A DNA stretch of 64,000 bases from UBA1351 sp963677885 (GCA_963677885.1 OY782500.1:3472001-3536000); one strand, 5' to 3'; numbered from the stretch's first letter, positions 44,535 through 54,928 are shown. Translations and numbers: made by a program. Notes: generated from the sequence alone by a model not told the origin.

Positions 44535-45479
44535 ATGAGTCAATATTTATTAGGTCTTGATGGAGGTGGCACCAAAGTCCATGCTATCATTGGTAATGAA
44601 AAGGGCGAAATTTTAGCCCAAGGATTTGGAGGGCCAGGCAATTATCAGACCTGTGGACAAGACCAGTGCAGGGCATCCATGATGAAGGCTGTCGGTGACT
44701 GTCTGACAGCTCTCTCCATAAGCATTGATGATCTAGCCTATGGGGTATTTGGTCTGTCGGGATACGATGAGCCTCAGGACTTTCAGGTACTTGATCCCTT
44801 GGTCCACTCAATCATGGGCCAGGTTCCCCATAAGGTTATGCATGATTCCTGGATTGGTCTCAGATCCGTCAGTGAAGAGAATTTCGGGGTCGTATCGATT
44901 TGCGGTACCGGTGGAGCAACAACTGGTCGAAATAAAGAAGGACAGACTATTGCCCTTAGGAATCTGGGCTATATTTTCGGTAACCGTGGAGGCGGACATG
45001 AACTGGTTGAGAAGGCCATTCATTTTGCCTTTCGTTCTGAAGAAGGTACTTATGATAAATCCAGCTTAGAAGTTGAGATACCCAAGTGTTTTGGTCTGTC
45101 CAACATGGCCCAGGTGGCCGATGCCTTAAGGGAGGAGGAATGGCCTGAACCTCAGGTGGCTCATGTTATTCCACCCATGGTTTTTGAAGAAGCCCTAAAG
45201 GGTGACCATGTGGCAGTTGAACTCCTTCAGGATATGGGTATAACCATGGGACAGTATGCAGGAGGTTTGATTAAGAGACTTGGGATGGAAGATATGGAAG
45301 TGCCCTGTGTCATGATTGGAAGTCTATTTAAACAGAAGCATCCTGTTTTACATCATGCATATCTGGGCCAAGTTAGAAAAACGGCACCTAAGGCCTATGG
45401 TCTTATTCCGGACCTTCCACCGGCTTATGGGGCCTATTATTTGGCAATGGATGCAGTAAGTAGAAAGGGAAACAAATGA
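44535..45479 (+). CDS. BadF/BadG/BcrA/BcrD-type sugar kinase, N-acetylglucosamine kinase-like
   Basis: 314 residues. The ASKHA fold is shown by the N-terminal phosphate loop LLGLDGGGTKVHAIIGN and the later segments SICGTGGATTGRN and LGYIFGNRGGGHELV, as in N-acetylglucosamine kinases. It ends 4 bases inside GH20. In the operon it probably phosphorylates GlcNAc or a disaccharide containing it, supplying glycolysis or the GH4 enzyme. Confidence 0.85.
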   Translation: MSQYLLGLDGGGTKVHAIIGNEKGEILAQGFGGPGNYQTCGQDQCRASMMKAVGDCLTALSISIDDLAYGVFGLSGYDEPQDFQVLDPLVHSIMGQVPHKVMHDSWIGLRSVSEENFGVVSICGTGGATTGRNKEGQTIALRNLGYIFGNRGGGHELVEKAIHFAFRSEEGTYDKSSLEVEIPKCFGLSNMAQVADALREEEWPEPQVAHVIPPMVFEEALKGDHVAVELLQDMGITMGQYAGGLIKRLGMEDMEVPCVMIGSLFKQKHPVLHHAYLGQVRKTAPKAYGLIPDLPPAYGAYYLAMDAVSRKGNK

Positions 45480-47302
45480 AACCGATTTTAATGCCGGCTC
45501 CTGAAATCCTGGAGCTTTCACAAGGATTTTTTTGTCTTGGAACAGAACATAGAATCACACCTGATCCTGGTCACATCAGAAGTCACGAGCCTTTGGTCCG
45601 ATTACTTCAGTCATCTATAGAAGAAATGACAAGTATCCACCTGTCTCTGGATTATTCAGATAAGTTTCAAGGTATCAAACTCCACCAGGAGACCGCCTAT
45701 GAATATATGTATGAAGTCCTTATCCATGAAAATGGAATAGACATTACTGCAGAGGAAGAGGTTGGTCTTTTCTACGGTATCCAGACCTTAAGGCAAGTAA
45801 TTAGCCAGTATGGTCTGAAATTACCCTGTCTGATGATTAAAGATAGGCCAGTCCTTCATAAACGTGGTTTGTTTTTGGATTTAACAAGGGGCAGGGTCTT
45901 AAAAATTGAGAAAATCAAGGAAATCATTGATTTGGCCGCCAGCCTTAAAATTAATGAGATTCAGTTATATTTTGAGCATACTTTTAAGTTCTCCTTCATG
46001 TCGGAAATAGCCATGGGTAAGGATTCCATTAGTCCTGAAGAGTTGACAGACCTGGATGACTACTGTCATGACCGATATATAGAGCTTATTCCCTGTATAG
46101 CAACTTTTGGTCATCTTTTTGAAGTCTTAAAAAGTCAGTCCTATGGTGAACTTTGTGAATATGACAACTTTGACAATGAACCATATTCTTGGATGAAACG
46201 CCAGCTGTATCACACGATTGATGTGACAAATCCAGACAGTTTTGCTTTGGTGGAAGCCATGATTGAGGAAATAGCTCCCCTGACTAGAAGCCCATATATC
46301 AACATTTGCGGCGATGAAACCTATGACCTGGGCAAGGGTAAAAGTGCCCCCATGGCTGAGGATATTGGTGTGACCAAGATGTATATTGATTTCCTCAACA
46401 AGGTTATCGGCAAGGTTGAGTCCCTTGGTAAAAAGGCCATGTTCTGGGGAGATGTTATCGTCCACCATCCAGAGGAGATCGACCTAATCTCCAAGGAGGG
46501 ACTCTGTCTCTATTGGCAGTATGAAGCCCAGGTTCCAGAGGAAGAGATTAAGCATATAGCAGACAAACGCCAAGATTTTTACCTGTGTTCAGCTGGTCTT
46601 GGCTGGAACCGCTTTATGAATGAGTATGATGTAGCCTACAAAAATCTTATGGACCACAGCCGGTATGCAAGAAAGTACGGTGCTAAAGGAATGATTCATA
46701 CAGACTGGGGCGATTTTGGTCATATTAATGTTTGGTCAGCTTCCATTCCTACCTTGTATATGGCAGCCCATATGATGTGGTCCAAAGACTATGGGTTGGA
46801 TATGGAAACTTACGGTAATCTCATATCTAAACTCCACTATGGAGAGACCAGTGGCTGCCTTGTAAAAGAAATCTTTAAGGCTGGTGGAATGACCAACTTT
46901 AGGTATGAATATCTGATGAAGTGGTTTTATGAACATTTTCATGACATGGTCAGGTACGGGTCTTCTCTTGGTCATTTCACGGAGTATAGACTTCAGGATG
47001 TTGAGGCTGATATGGAGGTTCTGACTGAGATAAAGTCCAGTCTATCTTCCTATCTGACAAAGGTCAAAGTTAAGACCTCCTATGAATTGGCAGAAATGAT
47101 TCATATGGTAAAGGGTATGATTTGGCAATTGGAGTTTGTAAAAGTCATTAAAAAAGAGCCCGTAGATAAAGGGGCTCTGGCAATTTCCATAGAAGAGTGG
47201 TTTATGACTTATGAGACCTATTGGAGAAGGACTTCAAAGGAAAGTGAGTTATACCGTATCCGTGAAGTCGTGACTGATATATGTAGATATCTTAGAAGCT
47301 AA
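45476..47302 (+). CDS. Glycoside hydrolase family 20, beta-N-acetylhexosaminidase
   Basis: 608 residues, no signal peptide, so cytoplasmic. An N-terminal GH20b-like domain precedes the barrel (KRGLFLDLTRGRVLKIEKIKEIIDLAA). The catalytic Asp-Glu pair is D280-E281 in CGDETYDLG; neighbouring Asp polarises the substrate N-acetyl group in this family. YWQYEAQVPEEE and HTDWGDFGH are further active-site segments. It releases GlcNAc or GalNAc from imported oligosaccharides; last gene of the operon. Confidence 0.9.
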   Translation: MKPILMPAPEILELSQGFFCLGTEHRITPDPGHIRSHEPLVRLLQSSIEEMTSIHLSLDYSDKFQGIKLHQETAYEYMYEVLIHENGIDITAEEEVGLFYGIQTLRQVISQYGLKLPCLMIKDRPVLHKRGLFLDLTRGRVLKIEKIKEIIDLAASLKINEIQLYFEHTFKFSFMSEIAMGKDSISPEELTDLDDYCHDRYIELIPCIATFGHLFEVLKSQSYGELCEYDNFDNEPYSWMKRQLYHTIDVTNPDSFALVEAMIEEIAPLTRSPYINICGDETYDLGKGKSAPMAEDIGVTKMYIDFLNKVIGKVESLGKKAMFWGDVIVHHPEEIDLISKEGLCLYWQYEAQVPEEEIKHIADKRQDFYLCSAGLGWNRFMNEYDVAYKNLMDHSRYARKYGAKGMIHTDWGDFGHINVWSASIPTLYMAAHMMWSKDYGLDMETYGNLISKLHYGETSGCLVKEIFKAGGMTNFRYEYLMKWFYEHFHDMVRYGSSLGHFTEYRLQDVEADMEVLTEIKSSLSSYLTKVKVKTSYELAEMIHMVKGMIWQLEFVKVIKKEPVDKGALAISIEEWFMTYETYWRRTSKESELYRIREVVTDICRYLRS

Positions 47303-47313
47303 CATGCTTTTTT

Positions 47314-47400
47314 CATGACTGTCAGCCATGGATCGTCATCATGACAGTCAGCCATGGATAGTTATCATGACTCTCAGTCATGGAAAAGTTCTATGACTAA
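47314..47400 (+). repeat. 26-bp tandem repeats between convergent genes
   Basis: Three copies start at 47314, 47340 and 47366 (CATGACTGTCAGCCATGG type) plus a partial fourth overlapping the stop of the cyclase. Copy 3 is a clean palindrome, CATGACT/AGTCATG. They could form a bidirectional terminator or a protein-binding array; no T-run is present. Confidence 0.7.
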
Positions 47401-49469
47401 TTTTGATCTTTAGATTTTTCGGAGTATTCAACAATACAGTTCCGACCATGTGCTTTAGCATCATATAAAGCCTGGTCGGCTCTTTTATATAAGTCCCTAT
47501 AAGCCCTCTTGCCAAGATTATTGGTCACAGCCAGTCCGATAGAGGTGGTTACCTGGATTGCCTGACCTTCATAATCTACTGAGACTTCGCTTATGGATAT
47601 GAGGATTTCCCGAGCGATGGTATGGGCTTCACTGAGGTTGGTCATGCAAATAATTAAGCCAAATTCCTCGCCACCCAGTCTCCCTGGAATAATTCTGTCA
47701 GATTCTTTGGACTTTAGTATTTTTCCGATTTCAATTAAGACCTGGTCACCTGTGAAATGACCGTAGGTGTCATTGATGGTTTTAAAGTAATCTAAATCCA
47801 TCATCAGCAGGGCTAGAGTAGCATCGGGATAGGTGTGTCTAAAATAGTTGTAACCATCGATGAAACCTTTACGGTTATTGATTTTAGTCAGGCTGTCAAG
47901 GATAGTTAAGGCCTCCAAATCCCGGGCTTGAAGGATGTTTTTGAAGGCAATGGATACATAGGTTGATATAATCTTGAATATCTCAAATTCTTCTGAATGA
48001 TAAACGTTTTCTTCGAAACTTTGTATAGTGAAGACCCCAATAATTTCATTACGAACACGAAGAGGGGTATACATGACGGACATAACTTTGTTGTTGGGGT
48101 TGGTTTCCTTAACGGAGACCCGCATAACGTTTTTTACATAAAGTCTGGATTCTTTACCTAGATTCCCAATATTGATTTCTGTATCATTATTGATGCACCA
48201 GGTAGCTAGGCTGGTAGGATTTTTCAGGCTAAGGGTCACTGGTTCGGTTTTTGTATCACCAGCAAAATAATGGGTGAATATTAATTGACCGTCGGAAGTT
48301 TCACCGATGCCAATATTATCTATGTTCATAAGGGTGGACAGGAGTCCTTTAACTTCGGAAAGAAGTTCATCAATGTCTTCCAGTGAGGCCACATAACGGC
48401 CGATTTCTGCAATCGTCTCCAGACGTTCAATGGTACGTTTGTATTCTTTTCTTATCCGGTCATGTTCCACTTTTCTAGATGCATCCAAATCCATTCGGGC
48501 TTTAATTTCATCTTCCTTTTTTTTGGAAAGAAAGGCTTCTTTATATTCTTCTAAAGCCTCATGAACAAGAACCTTAATCTCATAATAATGAATTAAGGTA
48601 GCATCGTTTTGGAGCTTTATAATCCGTTCTTCCATAGATTCCAATAAGGCCTTGGCTTCGTCATAGGATTTCATATCAAGAAGAAGCCGGGATTTTTCTA
48701 TATAGAGCTCTACAATATAGCGGTCGTTTTGGCTGGCCATGACGAAATCAATATTCTCGTCGACTAATTGTCTTGATGCCTGGAAATCTCCGGATTTCCT
48801 GTAGAGGGCGGAAAGGCCACAGGCTACATCTTGACGGATACCGGGATTGTTATTGATGACAGCCAGCTCGTAGGCCTTCAGGTAGAGGTTCATGGAGTCT
48901 TCTGTCCTGTCCTGCATGAGATAGAGTTCGGCTATATTATTGTATTCGTACATAAGGAGACTGGGATTGTTGATGGACTCGTGATAAGCAATACAGGTAT
49001 CCAAAAGTTCTTCTGCGGCATCTAGATTACCCAGATGCAGATTGATGACTGCCATGTTGGACTTGTTTCTCATTATTAGATCATTATCATTCATTTCTTC
49101 AGCCAGTTCAGAAACCCGGTTGGAGTAGACCAGAGCATTTTTCATATCCGCCTGAACATCCACATAATAAACGACATAAGCCCGATAAAGGGATAAGAGG
49201 GCAGTTTTGTTCAATTGATGGTTTTGAATGAGATGGGCTGACTTGTCTAAATAGATGACAGGATTATCTTGAGGATTATGGACCATATTATATAAGGCCA
49301 AGCTGATATAAGCGTCTGACAAGCCGTGATAATAAAGGGCCTCAGAGGCTTGGTCGATGGTTTCCAGAATATAATCCAGAATGTAGCAGTCACCATCTTT
49401 GACTTGGCTGTATTTACTTAAAGCATAAGCATTACGTTGATCTATTTCCTGAAAAGCAATAGCTGACAT
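47397..49469 (-). CDS. Diguanylate cyclase with TPR and GAF domains
   Basis: 690 residues from the start at 49469 (AAAGGAGGG upstream); an earlier in-frame ATG has no RBS. Residues 1-330 are TPR-like helical repeats (YEYNNIAELYLMQDRTEDSMNLYLKAYELA). A coiled-coil and a GAF domain follow, then a GGDEF domain with the active motif RLGGEEFGLII. It should make cyclic di-GMP in response to a signal sensed by TPR or GAF. It has no membrane segment. It lies convergent with GH20, apparently unrelated to it. Confidence 0.9.
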   Translation of the reverse strand: MSAIAFQEIDQRNAYALSKYSQVKDGDCYILDYILETIDQASEALYYHGLSDAYISLALYNMVHNPQDNPVIYLDKSAHLIQNHQLNKTALLSLYRAYVVYYVDVQADMKNALVYSNRVSELAEEMNDNDLIMRNKSNMAVINLHLGNLDAAEELLDTCIAYHESINNPSLLMYEYNNIAELYLMQDRTEDSMNLYLKAYELAVINNNPGIRQDVACGLSALYRKSGDFQASRQLVDENIDFVMASQNDRYIVELYIEKSRLLLDMKSYDEAKALLESMEERIIKLQNDATLIHYYEIKVLVHEALEEYKEAFLSKKKEDEIKARMDLDASRKVEHDRIRKEYKRTIERLETIAEIGRYVASLEDIDELLSEVKGLLSTLMNIDNIGIGETSDGQLIFTHYFAGDTKTEPVTLSLKNPTSLATWCINNDTEINIGNLGKESRLYVKNVMRVSVKETNPNNKVMSVMYTPLRVRNEIIGVFTIQSFEENVYHSEEFEIFKIISTYVSIAFKNILQARDLEALTILDSLTKINNRKGFIDGYNYFRHTYPDATLALLMMDLDYFKTINDTYGHFTGDQVLIEIGKILKSKESDRIIPGRLGGEEFGLIICMTNLSEAHTIAREILISISEVSVDYEGQAIQVTTSIGLAVTNNLGKRAYRDLYKRADQALYDAKAHGRNCIVEYSEKSKDQN

Positions 49470-49678
49470 ATGAGTCCCTCCTTTCATGAATCTATAAGAG
49501 ACTTGCTTCTTACATATTGTTCTGATTTTCAACTATATGTTATTGATTTTATTATAACATATAACTTTCAATATAATACCCTATGCTGCTATAAGAAGAA
49601 AAATTCCAAGAAAAAGAAATTCTAAACAATTCTAAAGAAAATCTAAAGAAGATTTGATATTTGTTAAAAGAATTTTAA

Positions 49679-49707
49679 TTGAATTGACATGGCGATGATG
49701 ATACAAT
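49679..49707 (+). promoter_or_regulatory. Promoter of tetR-efflux operon
   Basis: TTGAAT, 17 bases and TACAAT lie about 30 bases upstream of the GTG start. A TTGACA also lies inside but has no well-spaced -10. The upstream part of this gap holds ATATGTTAT/ATAACATAT (about 49531-49562), which may serve the divergent cyclase gene. Confidence 0.5.
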
Positions 49708-49735
49708 AAACAAAAATGAACGGAGGTTTATTATT

Positions 49736-50455
49736 GTGCAAGTTCTGAAAGAAGACGTTCGAAGGAACATTAAAGATGCCGCCGTCATGTGTTTTAAACA
49801 AGTAGGTTACGATAAAGCATCCATGCGTCAGATTGCATCTAATGCTGAATTATCAGTTGGAAATCTGTATCGTTACTTCCCTAATAAGGAAGCGCTTTTT
49901 GATTATTGTGTACAGCCAGCCGTCGATTTTTTTCAAGAAGGTATGCAAAAGCAGCCAAAGGAAATGCCTAGGCCATTTATGGACGTGAACTTATTGGAAG
50001 AAATCGAATTGGTGTCAAGTATTATTGAAGCTAGAATGTTTGACAGGGATGCGTTGTTTTTAATGCTTGTGAGAAACCAAGGCAGCAAGTATGAAGGTGC
50101 CAAGCAGAAGTTTGTTGATTTTGTTTATGAAAAATCCGGAGAATTTATGGCCAAGGAATTTGAGAAAAACCAGCCATATATAGATGATGGACTTTATCGA
50201 AAGGCAGCTGCAACAGCTTTTGTAGAAGGTTTTATGGTCCTTTTGGAGGACGCACCTGATGATAAGTCATTTATTCGCAGTATTATCCAATATATGGAGT
50301 TGCAGGTAAGGGCTGTCATCAGATATTTGCTTGATATTAGGGATAATAAGATAGAATTTAGGAGGATTGACCATGAAGAAGTTTATCGGCATTTTAGTAG
50401 TGATTGCGGTGATCGCAGCACTGACGGTTCCGAGAATAATGGACAAGTTGAATGA
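49736..50455 (+). CDS. TetR-family transcriptional regulator
   Basis: 239 residues with a GTG start (CGGAGG upstream). The N-terminal helix-turn-helix (DAAVMCFKQVGYDKASMRQIASNAELSVGNLYRYFPNKEALFDYC) is classic TetR. The stop lies 83 bases inside the adaptor gene, so translation is coupled. It likely represses the RND pump operon and responds to a pump substrate. Confidence 0.9.
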   Translation: MQVLKEDVRRNIKDAAVMCFKQVGYDKASMRQIASNAELSVGNLYRYFPNKEALFDYCVQPAVDFFQEGMQKQPKEMPRPFMDVNLLEEIELVSSIIEARMFDRDALFLMLVRNQGSKYEGAKQKFVDFVYEKSGEFMAKEFEKNQPYIDDGLYRKAAATAFVEGFMVLLEDAPDDKSFIRSIIQYMELQVRAVIRYLLDIRDNKIEFRRIDHEEVYRHFSSDCGDRSTDGSENNGQVE

Positions 50456-51671
50456 AGAAACTGTAAGTGAAGAACTACAGGTGATTACAGTTGGTGGTGA
50501 AGCGGCTCTTAAGGGAGATATCACAACCTACTATGAATTGATAGGTAATACGTATTCCAACAAAACAGTACCCGTACTGCCGGCTATACCTGGAAAGGTA
50601 GCAAGTATCGAAGTGTCGGTAGGCGATTTTGTGAATGAAGGAGATGTCCTGTTTGTCATTGATGGAGAAAGTCTGGAAGCTCAGGTAACTCAGGCGGAGC
50701 TTGGAAAAGAACAGGCTGATGCGGCCTTGGCTCAAGCTGGCGTCGGTGTGAAAAATGCCAACGCAGCCATTGCCTCCGCTCAACTGGCTTATGAAATGTC
50801 TAAATCCTCTTACGAAATGAATTTAAGCTCATATAACTTCTCTGCTGCTAATTTGGCAAAATATGAAGAACTTTATGCAGAAGGTATTGTTTCTGAAATG
50901 GAAATTGAACAGATGCGACTTCAAGCTAATCCTGAAACCCTTGCTATATACGAAAAACAATTACAACAGGCAGAGCAGGGACTTGCTCAGGCAAGGCTTG
51001 GAGCAGAGCAGGCAAGTGCAGCCTATACCCAGGCTGGAGTTGGAGTGAAACAAGCTGATGAAGGTATTAAGTCAGCCAGTGATGCTATGGAAGACTTAAG
51101 GGTAACAGCGCCTGTTTCCGGTTATATTACCCAACAAAATTTAATAGAAGACACCATGGCTGCTAACACAAGCGTGGCTATGATGATTGATGAACTTCAG
51201 GTGATTAAGGTTGCAGCCAATGTTACAGCCAACCAAGTAGGCTCCCTTGAAGAAGGCCAAAAGGTAGAAGTTTATATCTCAGCAACTGAAAAATTCTATG
51301 AAGGACAAGTAGATACTATAAGCCTTTCAGCAGATGCCAGAACCATGCTGTATCCTATAACAGTCTTAGTTGATAATAGTGAACTTGAAATCAAACCTGG
51401 TATGTTCGCAACTGTACATATGGTTGAAGATGCCATAACTGGTGGCATTATCGTTCCAACTGAAGCAGTTGTTGTCCGTGACGGCAAAACCGTTGTTTTT
51501 GTCTACGACGGAGCTGACATGGCTGTCATGAAAGAAGTTGTCGTTGGACTTGAAGATGGTTACAATACCCAGATACTTGAAGGTATCAGTGAAGGAGATG
51601 TGGTCATTACTGATGGTGTCGGCTTGATAGATGCTGAAACTCCTATAGCTCTTGTAAGGGGTGATATGTAA
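50373..51671 (+). CDS. RND efflux adaptor (HlyD/AcrA type)
   Basis: 432 residues from the ATG at 50373 (AGGAGG upstream). One N-terminal membrane segment, then a lipoyl-like domain (GKVASIEVSVGDFVNEGDVLFVIDGE), a coiled-coil hairpin with two matching arms (AQAGVGVKNANAAI and TQAGVGVKQADEGI), and a second lipoyl half DLRVTAPVSGYITQ. It bridges the pump to an outer partner in known systems. Its stop overlaps the pump start (TAATG). Confidence 0.92.
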   Translation: MKKFIGILVVIAVIAALTVPRIMDKLNEETVSEELQVITVGGEAALKGDITTYYELIGNTYSNKTVPVLPAIPGKVASIEVSVGDFVNEGDVLFVIDGESLEAQVTQAELGKEQADAALAQAGVGVKNANAAIASAQLAYEMSKSSYEMNLSSYNFSAANLAKYEELYAEGIVSEMEIEQMRLQANPETLAIYEKQLQQAEQGLAQARLGAEQASAAYTQAGVGVKQADEGIKSASDAMEDLRVTAPVSGYITQQNLIEDTMAANTSVAMMIDELQVIKVAANVTANQVGSLEEGQKVEVYISATEKFYEGQVDTISLSADARTMLYPITVLVDNSELEIKPGMFATVHMVEDAITGGIIVPTEAVVVRDGKTVVFVYDGADMAVMKEVVVGLEDGYNTQILEGISEGDVVITDGVGLIDAETPIALVRGDM

Positions 51672-54600
51672 TGAACCTTTCTGGCTTATCCGTAAAAAGA
51701 CCTGTTACAACGGTTATGCTGGTGCTGATCGTTGTTCTCTTCGGCCTTGTATCCTTTACAAGGATTCCCATCGACTTATATCCAAATATTGAAGTTCCTG
51801 TTGCTATTGTTTCTACATCATATGCAAACGTAGCACCGGAAGAAATAGAGAACCTGATTACACGACCCCTTGAGGAAGCTGTAGGAACTGTTGCAAACCT
51901 GGATTCTATTCAGTCCATTACAACAGAAGGACAATCCATTATCGTCGTTATGTTCGAATTCGGAACCGATATGGATTTTGCAGCCCTTGAAATGCGTGAA
52001 AGTGTGGATATGGTATCCGGTTTCCTACCGGCAGATGCCACAGATCCAATGGTTATGCAGATTGATATTAATGCAGAAGCCATTGTACAGTTATCCCTGT
52101 CCGGTTCAGACGTTTCTACCCTTCAACGTTACGCAGATGAAGAAATGAAGTCTGCCCTGGAGCGAATTGAAGGTGTAGCATCTGTTGATATTGGCGGTGG
52201 ATATGACAACTATATCTCCATCCAGGTAGATACTGAAAAACTTAACGGTTATGGACTGAGCATTGATACCCTTGCTGGAATCCTTGCATCAGAAAATATT
52301 AACCTGCCTGCCGGTTCAGTCAGTAAAGGTGATACAGGCCTCTTGATCCGTACGGTTGGTGAGTTTGAAAGTCTGGAAGATATTGAACAGACTCCAATTA
52401 CCATGGCAACCGGTGGTATCATCAAGCTTTCCGATATTGCAGAGGTTTCAGTTGCCAACAGAGACCAGAACTCAATTTCAACGGTCAACGGCGAGGAAGC
52501 GGTAACTATCTCGATCCAGAAACAATCCGGTGTCAATACCGTTGCAGTTGCTAATGAAATCAACAAAGTTGTGGAAGAACTGTCAGGATCAAGTCCATAC
52601 GAAATCAAGGTTATTGTTGACCAATCTGACTTCATTAACCAGGCTATTGGCCAGGTTGGACAAAATGGTATTATCGGTGGTTTGCTTGCAGTCCTTATAC
52701 TCCTTCTTTTCTTAAGAAGCTTTAGGTCGACCCTTATTATCGGTTTATCTATTCCGATTTCCATTATCGCAACTATGGTCCTTATATACTTTTCCGACAT
52801 TACCTTAAACATGATGACCCTTGGTGGTTTATCGCTTGGTATTGGTATGCTGGTTGACAACTCGGTTGTTGTACTGGAGAATATCTACCGTTTTGTTCAG
52901 GAAGGTATGGATAAGAGAAAAGCAGCAGTCAAAGGTGCCCAGGAAGTGGCTATGGCTGTTACAGCTTCAACACTTACAACAGTTGCTGTTTTCCTTCCTA
53001 TGGTGTTTGTAGAAGGTATTACATCCATCATGTTTAGAGAATTTTCACTGACGGTAACCTTCTCCTTATTGTCATCTCTTGTAGTGTCTCTGACCCTGGT
53101 GCCTATGATGTCATCTCAACTCCTTGTTGTCGATGAGTTTCAAGGCAAGCATCATGAAAACAAGTTTAGACTTGTAGGATGGGTTTTGGATAAATTTGAC
53201 CAGTTTTTTACATCTATCGAAAGTGGCTACAGAAAGCTTTTACATTGGTCACTTCACCATAGAAAAACAGTTGTTGTTGCTGCGGTATTTATTTTTATCA
53301 TCAGTCTTCTATCAACGATGTTAATCGGTATGGAATTTATGCCAGCGTCTGATGAAGGTACATTCTCAATCAGTGTTGAACTGGAGCCTAGTGCAAAAAT
53401 GGAAGATACCAGTGCAGCTCTTGAAACCATCGTTGAGCGAATCATTGATATTGAAGAGATTGACTATGTATCAACGACAACAGCAGGTAATATGTTCTTA
53501 TCCTCAGGGGCAAACTCCGGTACAATCAATGGTGTTCTCATTCCAATGGATCAACGTGGACCTATAGAAGAGACTGTACTTGAAATAGAAGACAGAATCC
53601 AAGGTATTCCTGGAGTCATCAGCCAGGTAACGGCAACCTCGTCCATGGGTATGATGATGGGCGGTGGATCACCGATTTCCATCGAAATCAAAGGTGATGA
53701 CATGGACACCCTTAAAGAAGTTTCTGATATGATTGCAGAAGCGGCCAAAGATGTTGATGGTGCCAAAAACGTTACCACGTCACTTGATGATCCCATACCA
53801 CAATACGAAATCCGTCTTCGCCGTAATGACGCTTCAAGATATGGCCTAACCACTGCACAAATATCTAGTGCCGTAAAAGCCATGCTTGACGGTCGAACAG
53901 CTACCAGATACAAATTGGATGGTGTAGAACTGGATGTTGTTATCCAAGGTGACTCCAGATACGAGGAAAGTGTTGAAAACCTCAAACAGCTTATGATCCA
54001 GGCGCCAACAGGAGCCCTGGTTCCTCTAGAACTGGTTGCAGATATTACAACTGAAACCGGTGCAATTACCATCAACCGTATTGACCAATCCAGATATGTA
54101 ACCGTATCTTCAGATGTCAGCGGCCGTGACCTGGCTGCAGTTGTAGCCGATATTGAAGAAAAAGTAGATGAGTTGGATATTCCACGAGGATATACCATTG
54201 AATTTAGCGGTCAGAACCAGGAAATGATAGAAGCCTTTTCAGACCTTGGATTGGCATTGATACTTGCAGTTTTACTGGTTTATATGATCATTGCGTCTCA
54301 ATTTGAGTCCTTGCTTCTACCTTTCATTATTATGATGAGTGCGCCACTTGCGTACTCTGGAGGACTTCTTGGTCTCTTTATGACCAACAGGACTTTGAAC
54401 ATTACATCCATTATCGGTTTCATTATGCTATCCGGTATCGTTGTTAATAACGCCATCGTTCTTATTGACTATATTCAAACTAGACGTCAGGATTATAATG
54501 AAGACCGTGAGACAGCTATCCTAAACGCAGGACCAATTAGACTTCGACCTATCCTTATGACATCCCTGACAACTATTCTTGCCCTTGTACCTTTATCACT

Positions 54601-54796
54601 TGGTATTGGCGAAGGTGCAGAAATTCAGGCTTCCATGGGTACAGTAGTTATCTTCGGTCTCATCTTGTCATCATTATTAACCCTGGTATTTATCCCGGTA
54701 GTCTATACGATTTTTGACAATATGAGTCAGAAATCAAAGGCAAAAAGACATGGCACTGATCAGGAGACTATAGAAGCAAAATCTGACGACCTATAA
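51671..54796 (+). CDS. RND-family efflux pump (AcrB/SwrC-like)
   Basis: 1041 residues, normal for a 12-helix RND pump with two large extracytoplasmic loops. GGLSLGIGMLVDNSVVVLENIYR carries the proton-relay acidic residue of helix 4, and the N-terminus SVKRPVTTVMLVLIVVLFG and C-terminal half IIGFIMLSGIVVNNAIVLIDYI are typical. It exports amphipathic compounds using the proton gradient. SwrC in Bacillus is a Gram-positive precedent; a precedent with dedicated TolC-like partners is much less common. Confidence 0.93.
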   Translation: MNLSGLSVKRPVTTVMLVLIVVLFGLVSFTRIPIDLYPNIEVPVAIVSTSYANVAPEEIENLITRPLEEAVGTVANLDSIQSITTEGQSIIVVMFEFGTDMDFAALEMRESVDMVSGFLPADATDPMVMQIDINAEAIVQLSLSGSDVSTLQRYADEEMKSALERIEGVASVDIGGGYDNYISIQVDTEKLNGYGLSIDTLAGILASENINLPAGSVSKGDTGLLIRTVGEFESLEDIEQTPITMATGGIIKLSDIAEVSVANRDQNSISTVNGEEAVTISIQKQSGVNTVAVANEINKVVEELSGSSPYEIKVIVDQSDFINQAIGQVGQNGIIGGLLAVLILLLFLRSFRSTLIIGLSIPISIIATMVLIYFSDITLNMMTLGGLSLGIGMLVDNSVVVLENIYRFVQEGMDKRKAAVKGAQEVAMAVTASTLTTVAVFLPMVFVEGITSIMFREFSLTVTFSLLSSLVVSLTLVPMMSSQLLVVDEFQGKHHENKFRLVGWVLDKFDQFFTSIESGYRKLLHWSLHHRKTVVVAAVFIFIISLLSTMLIGMEFMPASDEGTFSISVELEPSAKMEDTSAALETIVERIIDIEEIDYVSTTTAGNMFLSSGANSGTINGVLIPMDQRGPIEETVLEIEDRIQGIPGVISQVTATSSMGMMMGGGSPISIEIKGDDMDTLKEVSDMIAEAAKDVDGAKNVTTSLDDPIPQYEIRLRRNDASRYGLTTAQISSAVKAMLDGRTATRYKLDGVELDVVIQGDSRYEESVENLKQLMIQAPTGALVPLELVADITTETGAITINRIDQSRYVTVSSDVSGRDLAAVVADIEEKVDELDIPRGYTIEFSGQNQEMIEAFSDLGLALILAVLLVYMIIASQFESLLLPFIIMMSAPLAYSGGLLGLFMTNRTLNITSIIGFIMLSGIVVNNAIVLIDYIQTRRQDYNEDRETAILNAGPIRLRPILMTSLTTILALVPLSLGIGEGAEIQASMGTVVIFGLILSSLLTLVFIPVVYTIFDNMSQKSKAKRHGTDQETIEAKSDDL

Positions 54797-54928
54797 TCTG
54801 AAGACGTAAAGTTACAGTTTTCTAGAGACATCTTATACCCTTCATATGACAATTTAGGCAGATTCGTTGAAATGGCCATGTGATTGGTGTAAGATGACAA
54901 TAGAAGAACTAGGAAGGGAGCAAACCAC

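Noticed and set aside
43188..45479. PTS-dependent sugar locus
   Set aside because: No EIIA, EIIB or EIIC gene is present in the operon or window; transport is by the ABC system.
50367..50455. TetR overlap with the adaptor as a sign of gene fusion or error
   Set aside because: Both frames are coherent, the adaptor has a good SD at 50373 and the TetR C-terminus is variable in the family; an 83-base overlap is unusual but acceptable.
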